Shown here piece after piece: positions 1 to 8,689 of a stretch of DNA of 64,000 nt. Each line of letters starts with the position of its first letter. Position 1 is the first letter of the stretch. The DNA is taken from assembly GCF_032586175.1 (NCBI RefSeq), contig NZ_JAWHTE010000008.1, positions 62,001-126,000 of the forward strand, given 5' to 3'. This stretch comes from Ovoidimarina sediminis. Lineage in GTDB: Bacteria; Pseudomonadota; Alphaproteobacteria; Rhodobacterales; Rhodobacteraceae. The translations under genes were made by a program, and so were the position numbers. The notes under the pieces are model-generated. The model was given only the letters and a program-made list of their open reading frames with translations. It did no database searches and was not told the DNA's origin.

Positions 1-1
1 T

Positions 2-244
2 GCCCTGATGCCGCTCTCGGCCCTCGCGGCGGATGACCGGCCTGCGGTGAACGAACAGCTCCTGCTTTCAATCCGCCACGGGCTCGCCCACTACGGCATC
101 CGGGCCGACCTGGAGAAACTGACCCTCAGCCAGGCGGTCGAACTGAATTTCCTCCTGGATTCCTCAGAAGGCCGCGGCGCCCTGAACCGGCTCCGCAAGA
201 AACAGAGAATCCTCCACCTCCTGCGAAAGGCAGATGCGCTATGA
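2..244 (+). CDS. small exported protein, paralogue 1 (5' end cut by window)
   Basis: The reading frame is open from the first bases of the window. The first in-frame ATG at position 8 is preceded in frame by Ala-Leu and followed by a small hydrophobic stretch ending LSALAAD, which looks like the end of a signal peptide, so the true start probably lies upstream. The mature part (about 65 residues) shares with the next two genes a pattern of a Gln-Leu pair, an S-[IV]-R/G-x-x-L helix, a YG[IF]/HG[IF] turn, an acidic D-x-E-x-L step and a leucine-rich helix. It overlaps the next gene by 4 bases (ATGA). I do not recognise the family; function unknown. Confidence 0.6.
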   Translation, partial: ALMPLSALAADDRPAVNEQLLLSIRHGLAHYGIRADLEKLTLSQAVELNFLLDSSEGRGALNRLRKKQRILHLLRKADAL

Positions 245-504
245 TCCCCATGAAAGCCGCCCTCGCCGGCACGCTCATCCTCGCCACGCCCGCGATGGCC
301 AGCACCCAGCTTGAACGCTCGGTCGGTCTCGGCCTCCGCCAGCACGGCATCCACACCGATATCGAAACCCTCGATCTCGAAACGCTCGCCCGCCTTTCCT
401 TCGCGCTCTCGAACGAAGACGCGGGCGAAGGCGACGTCCGCACTCGGCACCTTCTCAACGCGATCCTCGATCAGGCCGACGCCAAACGGAAGGACACCGA
501 ATGA
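241..504 (+). CDS. small exported protein, paralogue 2
   Basis: An 87-aa product starting with a clear signal peptide (residues 1-20, ending PAMAS). The mature domain of about 65 residues carries the pattern TQLERSVGLGLRQHGI, then DIETLDLETLARLSF, shared with the flanking two genes. The start overlaps the stop of paralogue 1, and its own stop overlaps the start of paralogue 3, both as ATGA, so the three are translationally coupled. There are no cysteines or enzymatic motifs. An envelope or periplasmic location is inferred from the signal peptide. Function unknown. Confidence 0.65.
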   Translation: MIPMKAALAGTLILATPAMASTQLERSVGLGLRQHGIHTDIETLDLETLARLSFALSNEDAGEGDVRTRHLLNAILDQADAKRKDTE

Positions 505-767
505 CCCGCATCCTCCTTCTCACGATCGCCCTTGCGCTAACGGCCCCGGCCGCGCAGGCCCTGACCCAGCTTGAACTGTCGGTCCGGCAGGATCTGCGCG
601 AATACGGGTTCCGCGACGTCGATGTCGAAAAGCTCACCACGGCACAACTCGTTGCGATCAGCCACATCGCCCACGCCAAGAACGACAACAAGGGCGGGAA
701 GCGCGCGCAGATCCGCTCGGTCCTCGGCAAATCCTACAGCCTGCGCGGCATCCTGTTCCCGAACTGA
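501..767 (+). CDS. small exported protein, paralogue 3
   Basis: An 88-aa product with a signal peptide (residues 1-20, ending AAQA) followed by LTQLELSVRQDLREYGF and DVDVEKLTTAQLVAI, the same pattern as the two preceding genes. The C-terminal half is basic (KNDNKGGKRAQIRS) and differs from its paralogues. It is the last gene of a three-gene overlapping run; the convergent DMT permease gene ends 16 bases downstream. No catalytic motif is visible. Tandem duplication followed by divergence is the simplest explanation. Function unknown. Confidence 0.65.
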   Translation: MTRILLLTIALALTAPAAQALTQLELSVRQDLREYGFRDVDVEKLTTAQLVAISHIAHAKNDNKGGKRAQIRSVLGKSYSLRGILFPN

Positions 768-782
768 TCGGCTCGGACGCCA

Positions 783-1640
783 TCACGCCGTCAACAGCAC
801 CCCCATCCCCGTCAGGATGATCACCGCCCAGCCAAGCCGCCGCCCGAGCTGCCCTTCCTTAAGAAGGATGCTCCCTGCCAGCACCGACAGAAGCACGCTC
901 ACCTCCCGCGTCGGGGCCACGAAGGCCACCGGCGTGAAGGTCAGCGCATAGAGCACGAGGATATAGGCCAACGGATTGAACAGTGCGATCAGGATCACCT
1001 CCTTGCGGTGCTCCGCCCAGTGCCGCCCGATCTCATGCCATTTCCGCCGCGCCATCGGCGACAGAAGCAGAACGCGCCCAAGGCTCGACGAATAATCAAG
1101 GATGATCGGCGGCACGAGAAGGACGGATACGGCATAGGCATCCCAGGCCGTGTAACTGCCGATAAACGTCCCCGTCGCCAGCCCGAACAAGAGCGACAGC
1201 GTCACATGCCGCGCCCCGGGTCGGATCCCACCCGTGAGCATCAGCACACCGAACACGATCAGAAGCGCCCCGGCGGCCATCTGCACCGTGATGATCTCGC
1301 CCAGAAACACCACCGCGAAGGTCGATGAAAGCAAGGGCCCGGTCGACCGCGCGATCGGATAGACGAGCGACAGGTCCCCGTGCCTGTACCCGATCTGCAG
1401 GATCAAGAAATAGCCGAGGTGCAACAGCACGCTGCCGATGATGAAGATCACCGGCCAAAGGCTCAGATCGGGATCCTGCGTCACCAGGATCCAGACCGGC
1501 AGGGGCAGATAGATCACGACGGTGACCAGCGAGAACAGCCAGATCAGCTCCGCCCCGCCTCCCACGCGCTTGACGAAGAAGTTCCAGGTGGCGTGGCAGA
1601 CTGCGGCACAAAGGACGAGGACAAGACCGGCGAGTGACAT
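783..1640 (-). CDS. DMT-superfamily (EamA) inner-membrane permease
   Basis: A 285-aa, very hydrophobic protein with about ten membrane segments in two five-helix halves, the layout of EamA-type drug/metabolite transporters. It begins MSLAGLVLVLCAAVCHATWNF, where the HATWN segment in helix 1 is common in this family. The second half contains the PLAYILVLYALTFTPVAFVAP signature region. A GGAG Shine-Dalgarno sequence lies about 9 bases before the ATG at 1640. Substrate cannot be told from sequence. It is monocistronic and convergent with the small exported triplet. Confidence 0.85.
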   Translation of the reverse strand: MSLAGLVLVLCAAVCHATWNFFVKRVGGGAELIWLFSLVTVVIYLPLPVWILVTQDPDLSLWPVIFIIGSVLLHLGYFLILQIGYRHGDLSLVYPIARSTGPLLSSTFAVVFLGEIITVQMAAGALLIVFGVLMLTGGIRPGARHVTLSLLFGLATGTFIGSYTAWDAYAVSVLLVPPIILDYSSSLGRVLLLSPMARRKWHEIGRHWAEHRKEVILIALFNPLAYILVLYALTFTPVAFVAPTREVSVLLSVLAGSILLKEGQLGRRLGWAVIILTGMGVLLTA

Positions 1641-1828
1641 GGGTAGGCTCCGGGTTGGGTCAGACGTGTTTCATCACGCCCTGTCCATCCCCTCTGGCGT
1701 TTTCGTCCTCGGGTGTCTGCCACCGGCTCATAACGGCGCTCGGACCAGCTTGCGGTTGCGCAACGGAACCCTAGCCGCACATGGAAAGGCTGTCCGCAGG
1801 CTAGGCGCCTTCGCCGCACGCCTCAACG

Positions 1829-1863
1829 AAAAAGCGCGGCCCGCCGCAAGGGCCGGGCCGCGC
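1829..1863 (-). terminator. Rho-independent terminator after the methyltransferase gene
   Basis: On the minus strand a perfect 10-bp GC stem (GCGCGGCCCG at 1834-1843 with its complement at 1854-1863, 10-base loop) is followed by a run of five T (A at 1829-1833 on the plus strand). It lies just beyond the stop codon at 1897 of the minus-strand methyltransferase gene, as expected for an intrinsic terminator. The remaining 1640-1829 spacer shows no convincing ORF. Confidence 0.75.
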
Positions 1864-1896
1864 CGTCGCGGGCAACGTGGGGAAAAGCCGGTGGGC

Positions 1897-2529
1897 TCAA
1901 AGCTTCGTCGCCACCACGAACCGGTTGGGTGGCGATGCCGGGTAATTCCCGGTCTCGATGATCCGGAAGCCCGCGCGTTCGATCCGCGCTTCCAGATCGG
2001 CGATCCGGAAGAAGTTCAGCTTGCCCTTCGGCGCCTTTCCGAACAGCCGCATCACCGGCAGCGCCACGCGCAGAAGCCCGAACGGCCACCCTTCGAGGCA
2101 GGGGGTCTTGGTGATCAGCGTCCCGCCCTTCACCAGCGTGCGCTGGAGCGTTGCGAGTGTACCATCGACATCTTTGACGAGGTGCAGAAGGTTGAACCCC
2201 ATCACAACATCATACCCGTCCTTTCCGAATTCCGGCGAGGCCGCATCGAGCGCCTTGAAGCGCACATTCGTCACCCCGGCGTCCCGCGCCTTCGCTTCCC
2301 CGATCGCCACCATGGCGGGCGAGAAATCGGTCGCGGTGGTATGGCCGGTATGGGGGGCGAGCTTAAGCGCCGTCGTCCCGGTGCCGCAGCCGACTTCGAG
2401 CACTGCGTGCTCGGGGCCAATATACGAGCGCACGCGCTCCAGCGTCTTCTCGTAAGCATCCATGTTCTGAACCGGGCGCGCGGCATAGCGTTCCGCGATA
2501 TTGTCCCAGAAGGTGATTTCGGCAGTCAT
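1897..2529 (-). CDS. class I SAM-dependent methyltransferase
   Basis: About 210 aa. Motif I of the Rossmann-like methyltransferase fold is plain (VLEVGCGTGTTALKLA), followed by an acidic residue after strand 2 (TATDFSPAM) and the motif II/III regions DVVMGFNLLHL and LVKGGTLITKTP. The fold predicts methyl transfer from S-adenosylmethionine to an unidentified, probably small, acceptor. I chose the ATG at 2529 (MTAEITFWDN) over upstream ATGs because a strong GGAGAGAG Shine-Dalgarno sits directly before it. It is divergently transcribed from a LysR gene, which may regulate it. Confidence 0.85.
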   Translation of the reverse strand: MTAEITFWDNIAERYAARPVQNMDAYEKTLERVRSYIGPEHAVLEVGCGTGTTALKLAPHTGHTTATDFSPAMVAIGEAKARDAGVTNVRFKALDAASPEFGKDGYDVVMGFNLLHLVKDVDGTLATLQRTLVKGGTLITKTPCLEGWPFGLLRVALPVMRLFGKAPKGKLNFFRIADLEARIERAGFRIIETGNYPASPPNRFVVATKL

Positions 2530-2633
2530 CTCTCTCTCCGGTGTGTTTGTCATCCTGTGTGCGAGACGGGGTCTACACATGCCCGAAAACGAATAGAATT
2601 GCCGATTTTCGTCTTTCCATTATACAAATTTGC

Positions 2634-3524
2634 ATGAATTGGAGCGCCCTCACCTTCGACTGGAACCAGGTCCGCGCCTTCCTCGCCACTGCCGAGGAAG
2701 GCTCGCTCTCCGCCGCGGCCCGTGCACTGAAGCAATCTCAGCCCACTCTCGGCCGCCAGGTCTCGGCGCTCGAGGAAAGCCTGGGCGTCGTCCTCTTCGA
2801 ACGGGTCGGGCGCTCGCTGGCGCTCACCCCCACGGGCCGCGATCTTCTCGACCATGTGCGCGCCATGGGTGCGGCGGCCGAACGCGTCTCCCTGATCGCG
2901 GCGGGCCAAAGCCAGACCGTCGAGGGCAGGGTCTCCATTTCGGCCAGCGATGCCATGGCCGCCTACGTGCTCCCCAGCGCGCTCGCGACGCTTCAGCAGG
3001 CCGCCCCCGGCATCGAGATCGAGGTGATCGCCTCAAACGCGATCAGCGATCTTCAACGCCGCGAGGCCGATATCGCCATTCGCCACATCCGCCCCGAAGA
3101 GCCCGAGCTTTTCGCCCGTCTCCTGGGCGAGGAAACCGCACACCTTTATGCGGCACCGTCCTATCTCGACCGGCGCGGGCGGCCCGAAACCATGGCCGAT
3201 CTGGCCAAACACGACGTCTTCGGCTTCGCCGACCCCGACCGCACGGTGATGGAGTTCAACAAGCGCGGCCTCCCCGTCCAGCGCGGCCAGATCCGCATTT
3301 TTTCCGAAAGCGGGCTCGTCACCTTCGAGATGGCCCGCCAGGGCCTCGGCATCGCGGTCATGGCCGACAGCGTCGTCGCCCGCAGTTCGGGGCTGGAACG
3401 TGTGCTGCACGAGTTCGAAGTCCGCTTCCCGGTCTGGCTCGCCGTCCACCGCGAGGTTCAGACAAGCCGCCGCATCAGGCTGGTCTACGATCATCTGGCC
3501 GAGGCGCTGAAACAGCGGGCCTAG
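2634..3524 (+). CDS. LysR-family transcriptional regulator
   Basis: About 296 aa. The N-terminal winged helix-turn-helix is typical (WNQVRAFLATAEEGSLSAAARALKQSQPTLGRQVSALEESLGV), followed by a periplasmic-binding-like co-inducer domain from roughly residue 95. The start at 2634 (MNWSALTFDW) is preferred to an in-frame ATG at 2541 because it gives the usual LysR N-terminus. It is divergent from the methyltransferase gene across about 100 bases, the classic LysR arrangement, so that gene is a candidate target. The stop overlaps the 3' end of the convergent cyclase gene by a few bases. The effector is unknown. Confidence 0.88.
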   Translation: MNWSALTFDWNQVRAFLATAEEGSLSAAARALKQSQPTLGRQVSALEESLGVVLFERVGRSLALTPTGRDLLDHVRAMGAAAERVSLIAAGQSQTVEGRVSISASDAMAAYVLPSALATLQQAAPGIEIEVIASNAISDLQRREADIAIRHIRPEEPELFARLLGEETAHLYAAPSYLDRRGRPETMADLAKHDVFGFADPDRTVMEFNKRGLPVQRGQIRIFSESGLVTFEMARQGLGIAVMADSVVARSSGLERVLHEFEVRFPVWLAVHREVQTSRRIRLVYDHLAEALKQRA

Positions 3525-4558
3525 CGCGGATCCACGCTGAAGAGATCGGTGGCATGCCCGCGCCCGCGAAGCGTGACGGTTCCCACCTGCCTTGCGACGA
3601 GTGTTTCAGGAAGATCGATTCGTTTCAGAAGTTCTCGCGACAACAAGAGGGTGCAGGCGAATGCCTTGCATTGCTCCTGGATCCGCGCCGCCGTGTTAAT
3701 GGTGTCGCCGAAAAACGAGATCTCCTGTTTCTGATCGCCGCACTGGCTGATGACGATCGAACCCGCGTGAAGCCCGATCCTGTACCCGGGAACCACGCCG
3801 AAGGCGCGCTCATAGGCATCCGCCTTCTCGCGCACGCGGGCGGCAATCGCAAAGCAGCAGTGAAGGACGCGGCGGTTCAGCTTGCCATCCCGCACACGCC
3901 AGGTCACCACCATCTCGTCGCCGACATATTGATGGATCTCGCCACCATGCGCGGCAATAGGTTCGGAAATATCGAAAAAGAACTCGGTGATCAGCCGCTG
4001 AACGCCCACATCGCCAAGACGTTCCGCCAAGGTCGTCGAGCCTGCGAGATCGAGGAACATGAAGATGCGGTCTTCGGAAACCGGTTGCCGATAGCGGCCC
4101 AGCACGAAGTTCAGGAAGTTCCGCGCTCCCACCATGCGGACGACCTGCAGCACGACCTGAAAGACCACGACGAACAGAAACACCAGTACGACGGTGCGCC
4201 CGAACTGCCGGTCCGGGGAAAGGACGACATCGAGCGTGGCAGTGCCGCGAAACACCAGGTCGCCAAGCACTGCGGCCGCGAAGATCACGACCAGCAGGAA
4301 AAGAGATTTCAGCAGGATCGCCGCAACGAAATGCATCCGCCGGATGGCCTCGCCCCATCGGCTGGGCACTACGAGGATCTCGAACCCCCAGAACAGCACG
4401 CTGCCGACAAACCAGCTGAACCCGATCTGCTCCAGAATATTCGGAGCGACATCGAAGTCATCAACCGAGAAGAGATAGGCATCGAGGACGCCGTAAATCG
4501 TCGTCAGCGCGACGCCGAGAAGGAAAAGCCGCACCCTCGCAAACACACGTGTGGACAC
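3521..4558 (-). CDS. membrane-anchored class III adenylate/guanylate cyclase
   Basis: 345 aa. The N-terminal half has four predicted membrane helices (about residues 11-31, 46-64, 76-104, 122-143). The C-terminal half is a class III nucleotide cyclase domain with both metal-binding aspartates visible: FLDLAGS (D170) and YVGDEMVV (D214). It also has GYRIGLHAGSIVIS and the FFGDTINTAARIQ helix. It should make cAMP (possibly cGMP) at the inner membrane face. Translation begins at GTG 4558, supported by GGAGG about 7 bases upstream. The gene follows smpB on the same strand with a 15-base gap, suggesting co-transcription. The signal sensed by the membrane domain is unknown. Confidence 0.85.
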   Translation of the reverse strand: MSTRVFARVRLFLLGVALTTIYGVLDAYLFSVDDFDVAPNILEQIGFSWFVGSVLFWGFEILVVPSRWGEAIRRMHFVAAILLKSLFLLVVIFAAAVLGDLVFRGTATLDVVLSPDRQFGRTVVLVFLFVVVFQVVLQVVRMVGARNFLNFVLGRYRQPVSEDRIFMFLDLAGSTTLAERLGDVGVQRLITEFFFDISEPIAAHGGEIHQYVGDEMVVTWRVRDGKLNRRVLHCCFAIAARVREKADAYERAFGVVPGYRIGLHAGSIVISQCGDQKQEISFFGDTINTAARIQEQCKAFACTLLLSRELLKRIDLPETLVARQVGTVTLRGRGHATDLFSVDPR

Positions 4559-4573
4559 GGGAACCTCCGATTC

Positions 4574-5050
4574 TCAGCCGTGCTCCTTCAGAAGCCGCTG
4601 TTTCTGGCGGTTCCAGTCGCGTTTGGCCTGTGTCTCGCGCTTGTCGGCCTGCTTCTTGCCGCGCGCGATCCCGATCTTCAGTTTCGCAAGCCCTCGGTGG
4701 TTGAAATACATCACCAGGGGCACCAGCGTCATACCCTTCCGCTGGGTGGCGTTCCAGAGATCGGCCAATTCCTTGCGCGATACCAGAAGCTTGCGCCGGC
4801 GCCGATCCTCGTGGCCGAAGGTCCGCCCCGCGTCATAAGGCGCGATATAGCTGTTGACGAGCCAAAGCTCACCGTTCTCCACCGCGGCATAGCTTTCGGC
4901 GATGTTCGCCCCGCTTTCCCGCAGCGATTTCACCTCCGATCCCATAAGCTGAATGCCGCACTCGATATCCTCCTCGATCGCGTAATCGAAGCGCGCGCGC
5001 CGGTTCTCGGCGATCACCTTGTAGTTCGGATTGTCCTTCGGTTTGGCCAT
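4574..5050 (-). CDS. smpB: SsrA (tmRNA)-binding protein SmpB
   Basis: 158 aa, normal length for SmpB, the partner of tmRNA in trans-translation rescue of stalled ribosomes. Recognised by NPNYKVIAENRRARFDYAIEED at the start, the MGSEVKSLRES strand, the LLVSRKEL region, and the basic C-terminal tail (GIARGKKQADKRETQAKRDWNRQ) that enters the mRNA channel. The start at 5050 (MAKPKDN) matches the family; an upstream in-frame extension is not SmpB-like. The cyclase gene lies 15 bases downstream on the same strand. Divergent from the ion-channel gene. Confidence 0.97.
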   Translation of the reverse strand: MAKPKDNPNYKVIAENRRARFDYAIEEDIECGIQLMGSEVKSLRESGANIAESYAAVENGELWLVNSYIAPYDAGRTFGHEDRRRRKLLVSRKELADLWNATQRKGMTLVPLVMYFNHRGLAKLKIGIARGKKQADKRETQAKRDWNRQKQRLLKEHG

Positions 5051-5122
5051 GCGCCCCCCATATCGGCTTGCGCCCCCGCCGTCCATCCGGGCGCTTGACG
5101 CGGGCGGCGCGGGCGGAAAAGC

Positions 5123-5566
5123 ATGGCGGCCATGTTCGACCAGCTCTTCCTCGGCACCATCCTCACTGTCCTGACCTTCACGGCTGCCGCACTTCTGATC
5201 TGGGTCTTCGAGGCGATCCTGCGGCAGCGGCGCCCCTGGCTTCTCAGGCCGCCGCATGGGCTGAAGCTGATGCTTCTGCTGTGCCTCACCCTCTTCTGGA
5301 TGATGGCGATGCTCACCGTCGCGGTCTGGATCTGGGCGGTGGCTTTCCGGCTTCTGGGGATCTTCGGAACACTCGAGGCGTCGGTCTACTTCTCCCTCGT
5401 CGCCTTCACGACGCTGGGTTTCGGCGATGTCCTCCTGCCCCAGGAATGGCGGCTCTTAAGCGGGCTCTCGGCGGCGAACGGCCTGCTGATGTTCGGCCTG
5501 ATGACCGCCGTACTCGTCGAAACCCTGCGCGAAACCCGCGGGATGCAACGGGAAGGACCGAGCTGA
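5123..5566 (+). CDS. two-helix-pore potassium channel-like protein
   Basis: 147 aa with hydrophobic segments at about 10-31, 48-75 and 112-130. Between the last two lies a pore loop with TTLGFGD (residues 96-102), a variant of the TVGYGD potassium-selectivity filter. This matches the ion-channel (Ion_trans_2) architecture without a cytoplasmic regulatory domain. GFG in place of GYG is seen in some K+ channels, so selectivity is likely but not proven. A second ATG three codons in is an alternative start. The gene is separated from convergent dapA by 9 bases. Confidence 0.75.
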   Translation: MAAMFDQLFLGTILTVLTFTAAALLIWVFEAILRQRRPWLLRPPHGLKLMLLLCLTLFWMMAMLTVAVWIWAVAFRLLGIFGTLEASVYFSLVAFTTLGFGDVLLPQEWRLLSGLSAANGLLMFGLMTAVLVETLRETRGMQREGPS

Positions 5567-5575
5567 CGGAAGACC

Positions 5576-6451
5576 CTAGTTCAGAAGTCCCGCAAACCGC
5601 ATCGCGCTGTCGATCGCTGCCTTCGTCCCATCGGTCAGCCCGGTCAGCGGCAGACGCACCTCTTCGGAACAGCGCCCAAGCCGCGACAGCCCGTATTTCG
5701 CGCCCGCCAGTCCCGGCTCGAGGAAGATCGCCCGGTGCAGCGGCATCAGACGATCCTGATACTCCAGCGCCTTGGCGTAATCCCCCGCCAGCGTCGCCTC
5801 CTGGAATTCGGCGCACAGCCGCGGCGCCACATTCGCGGTGACCGAGATACAGCCCTGCCCGCCATGGGCATTGAACCCCAGCGCCGAGGCATCCTCGCCC
5901 GAAAGCTGGATGAAATCCTTCCCGCATGTCGCCCGCTGATCCGACACCCGCGTGATGTCGCCGGTGGCATCCTTCACCCCGATGATCCGGGGCAGCTTCG
6001 CAAGCTCGCCCATCGTCGCCGGCGACATGTCCACGACCGACCGGCCGGGGATGTTGTAGATGATGATCGGCAGGGTGCAGCAATCGTGCATTGCGGTGAA
6101 ATGCGCGATCAGCCCCGCCTGCGTGGGCTTGTTGTAATAGGGCGTGACGACCAGCGCGGCATCGGCCCCCACCTCTTCGGCGAACTGCATGAAGCGGATG
6201 CCTTCGACGGTGTTGTTCGAACCCGCCCCCGCGATCACCGGCACCCGGCCCGCGGCGGTGCGCACGACCGACTTGATCACCGCCTCGTGCTCCTCATGGC
6301 TGAGCGTCGGGCTCTCACCCGTGGTGCCCACGGGCACCAGCCCGTGGCTGCCTTCGCCGATATGCCACTCGACGAGTTTCTCCAGTGCCTCGAAGTCGAC
6401 CTTTCCGTGTGTCATCGGTGTCACGAGGGCTGGATATGACCCTTTAAACAT
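5576..6451 (-). CDS. dapA: 4-hydroxy-tetrahydrodipicolinate synthase
   Basis: 291 aa, the family length. Catalyses condensation of pyruvate with aspartate semialdehyde, the first committed step of lysine/diaminopimelate synthesis. Seen: MFKGSYPALVTPM at the N-terminus, GTTGESPTLSHEEH (pyruvate site Thr pair), YYNKPTQAGL with its Tyr, IIIYNIPGRSVVDM with the catalytic Tyr, and IIGVKDATGD with the Schiff-base Lys. The ATG at 6451 follows GAAGGA; upstream in-frame ATGs lack homology. It is divergent from the slt gene, so a peptidoglycan precursor gene sits beside a peptidoglycan-cleaving enzyme. Confidence 0.96.
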   Translation of the reverse strand: MFKGSYPALVTPMTHGKVDFEALEKLVEWHIGEGSHGLVPVGTTGESPTLSHEEHEAVIKSVVRTAAGRVPVIAGAGSNNTVEGIRFMQFAEEVGADAALVVTPYYNKPTQAGLIAHFTAMHDCCTLPIIIYNIPGRSVVDMSPATMGELAKLPRIIGVKDATGDITRVSDQRATCGKDFIQLSGEDASALGFNAHGGQGCISVTANVAPRLCAEFQEATLAGDYAKALEYQDRLMPLHRAIFLEPGLAGAKYGLSRLGRCSEEVRLPLTGLTDGTKAAIDSAMRFAGLLN

Positions 6452-6583
6452 GAGTGTCTTCCTTCGAGGTGGTATATGTCGGCGGTGGCCCGCCGGCGGA
6501 TCGCCGCGGACCCTATAGTTTTGCCACGAGAATGCCAAGTTTGTGTGTTGTACGTTAACCAAGGGGCGCTAGGATCGGCGGCC

Positions 6584-8689
6584 ATGACCGGGACAGTGAT
6601 GCAGCTATCGCGCACAATCATGGGGGCGGCCCTCGGGGCGGCTCTCGCACTGCCTGCCGGGGCGGTGTCGGGCGATATCGCGCCCAAGGCCCGTCCCCTC
6701 GCCGAAAAGGCCCGTTCCGAACAGGCGCCGCGCGCCCGGCCTGACGGGCTTCTGGTGCGGCCCGATCCGACGGTCTCGACGAAAGCGGCGCCCTCACCGC
6801 GTGCGGTGATTCCCGAAATCACCCCGCTCGAACGCGCCATGGCGCGGATGCGCGAAGGTGACTGGGGGTCTGCCCTGCGAATCGCCGGGCCCGCCGGCTC
6901 CGTCACCCGCGACATCATCGAATGGCATCGCCTCCGCGCCGGACGCGGCGAATTCGACGAAGTGGTCGATTTCCTCGCCCGCCGTCCCGACTGGCCGGGG
7001 CTCGACTACCTCAGGAAGCGCAGCGAGGGCAAAGTGCCGTATCGCCGCCGCACCGACGAGGTGATCGCGTTTTTCGCCGACATGCCGCCGCAAACGGGCG
7101 CCGGGCTCATCGTCCTCGCCGCCGCCCAGGAAGAGGGCGGCAATGCCGAGGCCGCGCGCCGCCTCGCGATCGAGGCGTGGACGATGCACGACCTGACGCA
7201 GGCCGACGAACGCTACCTTCTGGAACGCTACGGCGAGGTGCTGAAGGATCACCACGAGGCGCGGCTTGACTACCTTCTCTGGGCCGGCGAGGCAGAGGCC
7301 GCCGAACGCCTCTTCCCGCGTGTCTCCGAAGGCTGGCAGGCGCTGGCCCGGGCGCGCATCGCGCTCCGAAAAAAGGCTAAGGGCGTCGATACGCTGATCG
7401 AAAAGGTGCCCGCCCGCCTCGCGGGTGACCCGGGGCTTGCCTATGAACGCTTCATGTGGCGGCTCGACAAGGGCCGCCGCGACGGCGCAGTCGAAATCCT
7501 GCTGGAACGCGAGGGCACGCGCGCCGCACTCGGCCAGCCCGCCCACTGGGGCAACTGGCGCCGCATCCTCGCGCGGCAGTGGATGCGCGCGGGTGACGGG
7601 AAGACGGCCTATGCGATTGCCTCCGCCCACGGGATGACGCCGGGCGAAGGCTATTCCTACGCCGATCTCGAATGGCTTTCAGGCTATCTCGCGCTCACCT
7701 ATCTCGACGATGCGGAAACCGCACTCCGCCATTTCCGCAGCTTCCGGGCCGCAGTGGAAACGCCCATCAGCCTCGGACGCGCGGGGTATTGGGAAGGCCG
7801 GGCGCATGAGGCGCTGGGCGACGCGGAAGGCGCGGCGATGGCCTATGCCTTCGGCGCGGAATACCAGACCAGCTTCTATGGCCTCCTCGCGGCGGAGCGT
7901 GCAGGCCTGCCGATGGATCCCGCCCTCACCGGGCGCGAGGTGATCGACGACTGGCGGCTCGCGGGTTTCCGCAATTCGGCGGTGTTCCAGGCGGCGGTGC
8001 TGATGCACACGGCGGGCGAACGCGATCTGGCCGAACGCTTCCTCACCCATCTGGCCGAAAGCCTGACGCCGGTGGAAATCGCCCAGCTTGGCGATTTCGC
8101 CATCGAGATCGAGGAGCCGCATTACGCGGTGATGATCGGCAAGCGCGCCGCAAGCCGCGGCATCGTGGTGCCCCGCGCCTATTACCCGGTGATCGATCTG
8201 GGCCTGGGCGCCCTGCCGGTGCCCGAGGAACTGGCCCTCGCCATCGCCCGGCGCGAAAGCGAATTCGATCATACCGTGCGCAGCGGCGCGGGCGCGGTCG
8301 GGCTAATGCAGGTGATGCCGGGCACGGCCCGCGATGTCGCCCGCGAACTGAAGATCAGCTATTCGAAAAACCGCCTGCAGGACGATCCGGTCTATAACGC
8401 GCAGCTCGGCGTCACCTATCTCGACGGTCTGATCCGCACCTTCGGCGAAAACTTCGTGCTCGTCTCCGCGGGCTACAACGCAGGCCCCGGCCGCCCGTTG
8501 CGCTGGATGGAAGAGCGGGGCGATCCCCGGCGCGGTCAGCTTGATGTCGTCGACTGGATCGAACGCATCCCGTTCCGCGAAACCCGCAACTACGTGATGC
8601 GGGTTATGGAAAGCCTGCCGGTCTACCGCGCCCGGCTGACCGGCGAAACAGCCCCTATCCGCCTCAGCGAAGAACTCACCGCCCGCTAG
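6584..8689 (+). CDS. slt: soluble lytic murein transglycosylase (Slt70-like)
   Basis: About 701 aa with a signal peptide (residues 1-27), a long alpha-helical superhelix region, and a C-terminal SLT domain from about residue 549. The catalytic Glu is in the AIARRESEFD motif (about residue 558), followed by AVGLMQVMPGTA and SAGYNAGPGRPLRW, all typical of family 1 lytic transglycosylases that cleave MurNAc-GlcNAc bonds to 1,6-anhydro products. The start at 6584 was chosen because it opens directly into the signal peptide. A TTAACC half-site lies at 6555-6560. The 3' end overlaps the convergent DMT gene. Confidence 0.93.
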   Translation: MTGTVMQLSRTIMGAALGAALALPAGAVSGDIAPKARPLAEKARSEQAPRARPDGLLVRPDPTVSTKAAPSPRAVIPEITPLERAMARMREGDWGSALRIAGPAGSVTRDIIEWHRLRAGRGEFDEVVDFLARRPDWPGLDYLRKRSEGKVPYRRRTDEVIAFFADMPPQTGAGLIVLAAAQEEGGNAEAARRLAIEAWTMHDLTQADERYLLERYGEVLKDHHEARLDYLLWAGEAEAAERLFPRVSEGWQALARARIALRKKAKGVDTLIEKVPARLAGDPGLAYERFMWRLDKGRRDGAVEILLEREGTRAALGQPAHWGNWRRILARQWMRAGDGKTAYAIASAHGMTPGEGYSYADLEWLSGYLALTYLDDAETALRHFRSFRAAVETPISLGRAGYWEGRAHEALGDAEGAAMAYAFGAEYQTSFYGLLAAERAGLPMDPALTGREVIDDWRLAGFRNSAVFQAAVLMHTAGERDLAERFLTHLAESLTPVEIAQLGDFAIEIEEPHYAVMIGKRAASRGIVVPRAYYPVIDLGLGALPVPEELALAIARRESEFDHTVRSGAGAVGLMQVMPGTARDVARELKISYSKNRLQDDPVYNAQLGVTYLDGLIRTFGENFVLVSAGYNAGPGRPLRWMEERGDPRRGQLDVVDWIERIPFRETRNYVMRVMESLPVYRARLTGETAPIRLSEELTAR

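Noticed and set aside
2630..5098. 822-residue plus-strand frame, Arg/Pro/His-rich
   Set aside because: It is a shadow of the LysR gene and then of the antisense cyclase and smpB genes; its composition is that of an out-of-frame reading of GC-rich DNA, with no domain.
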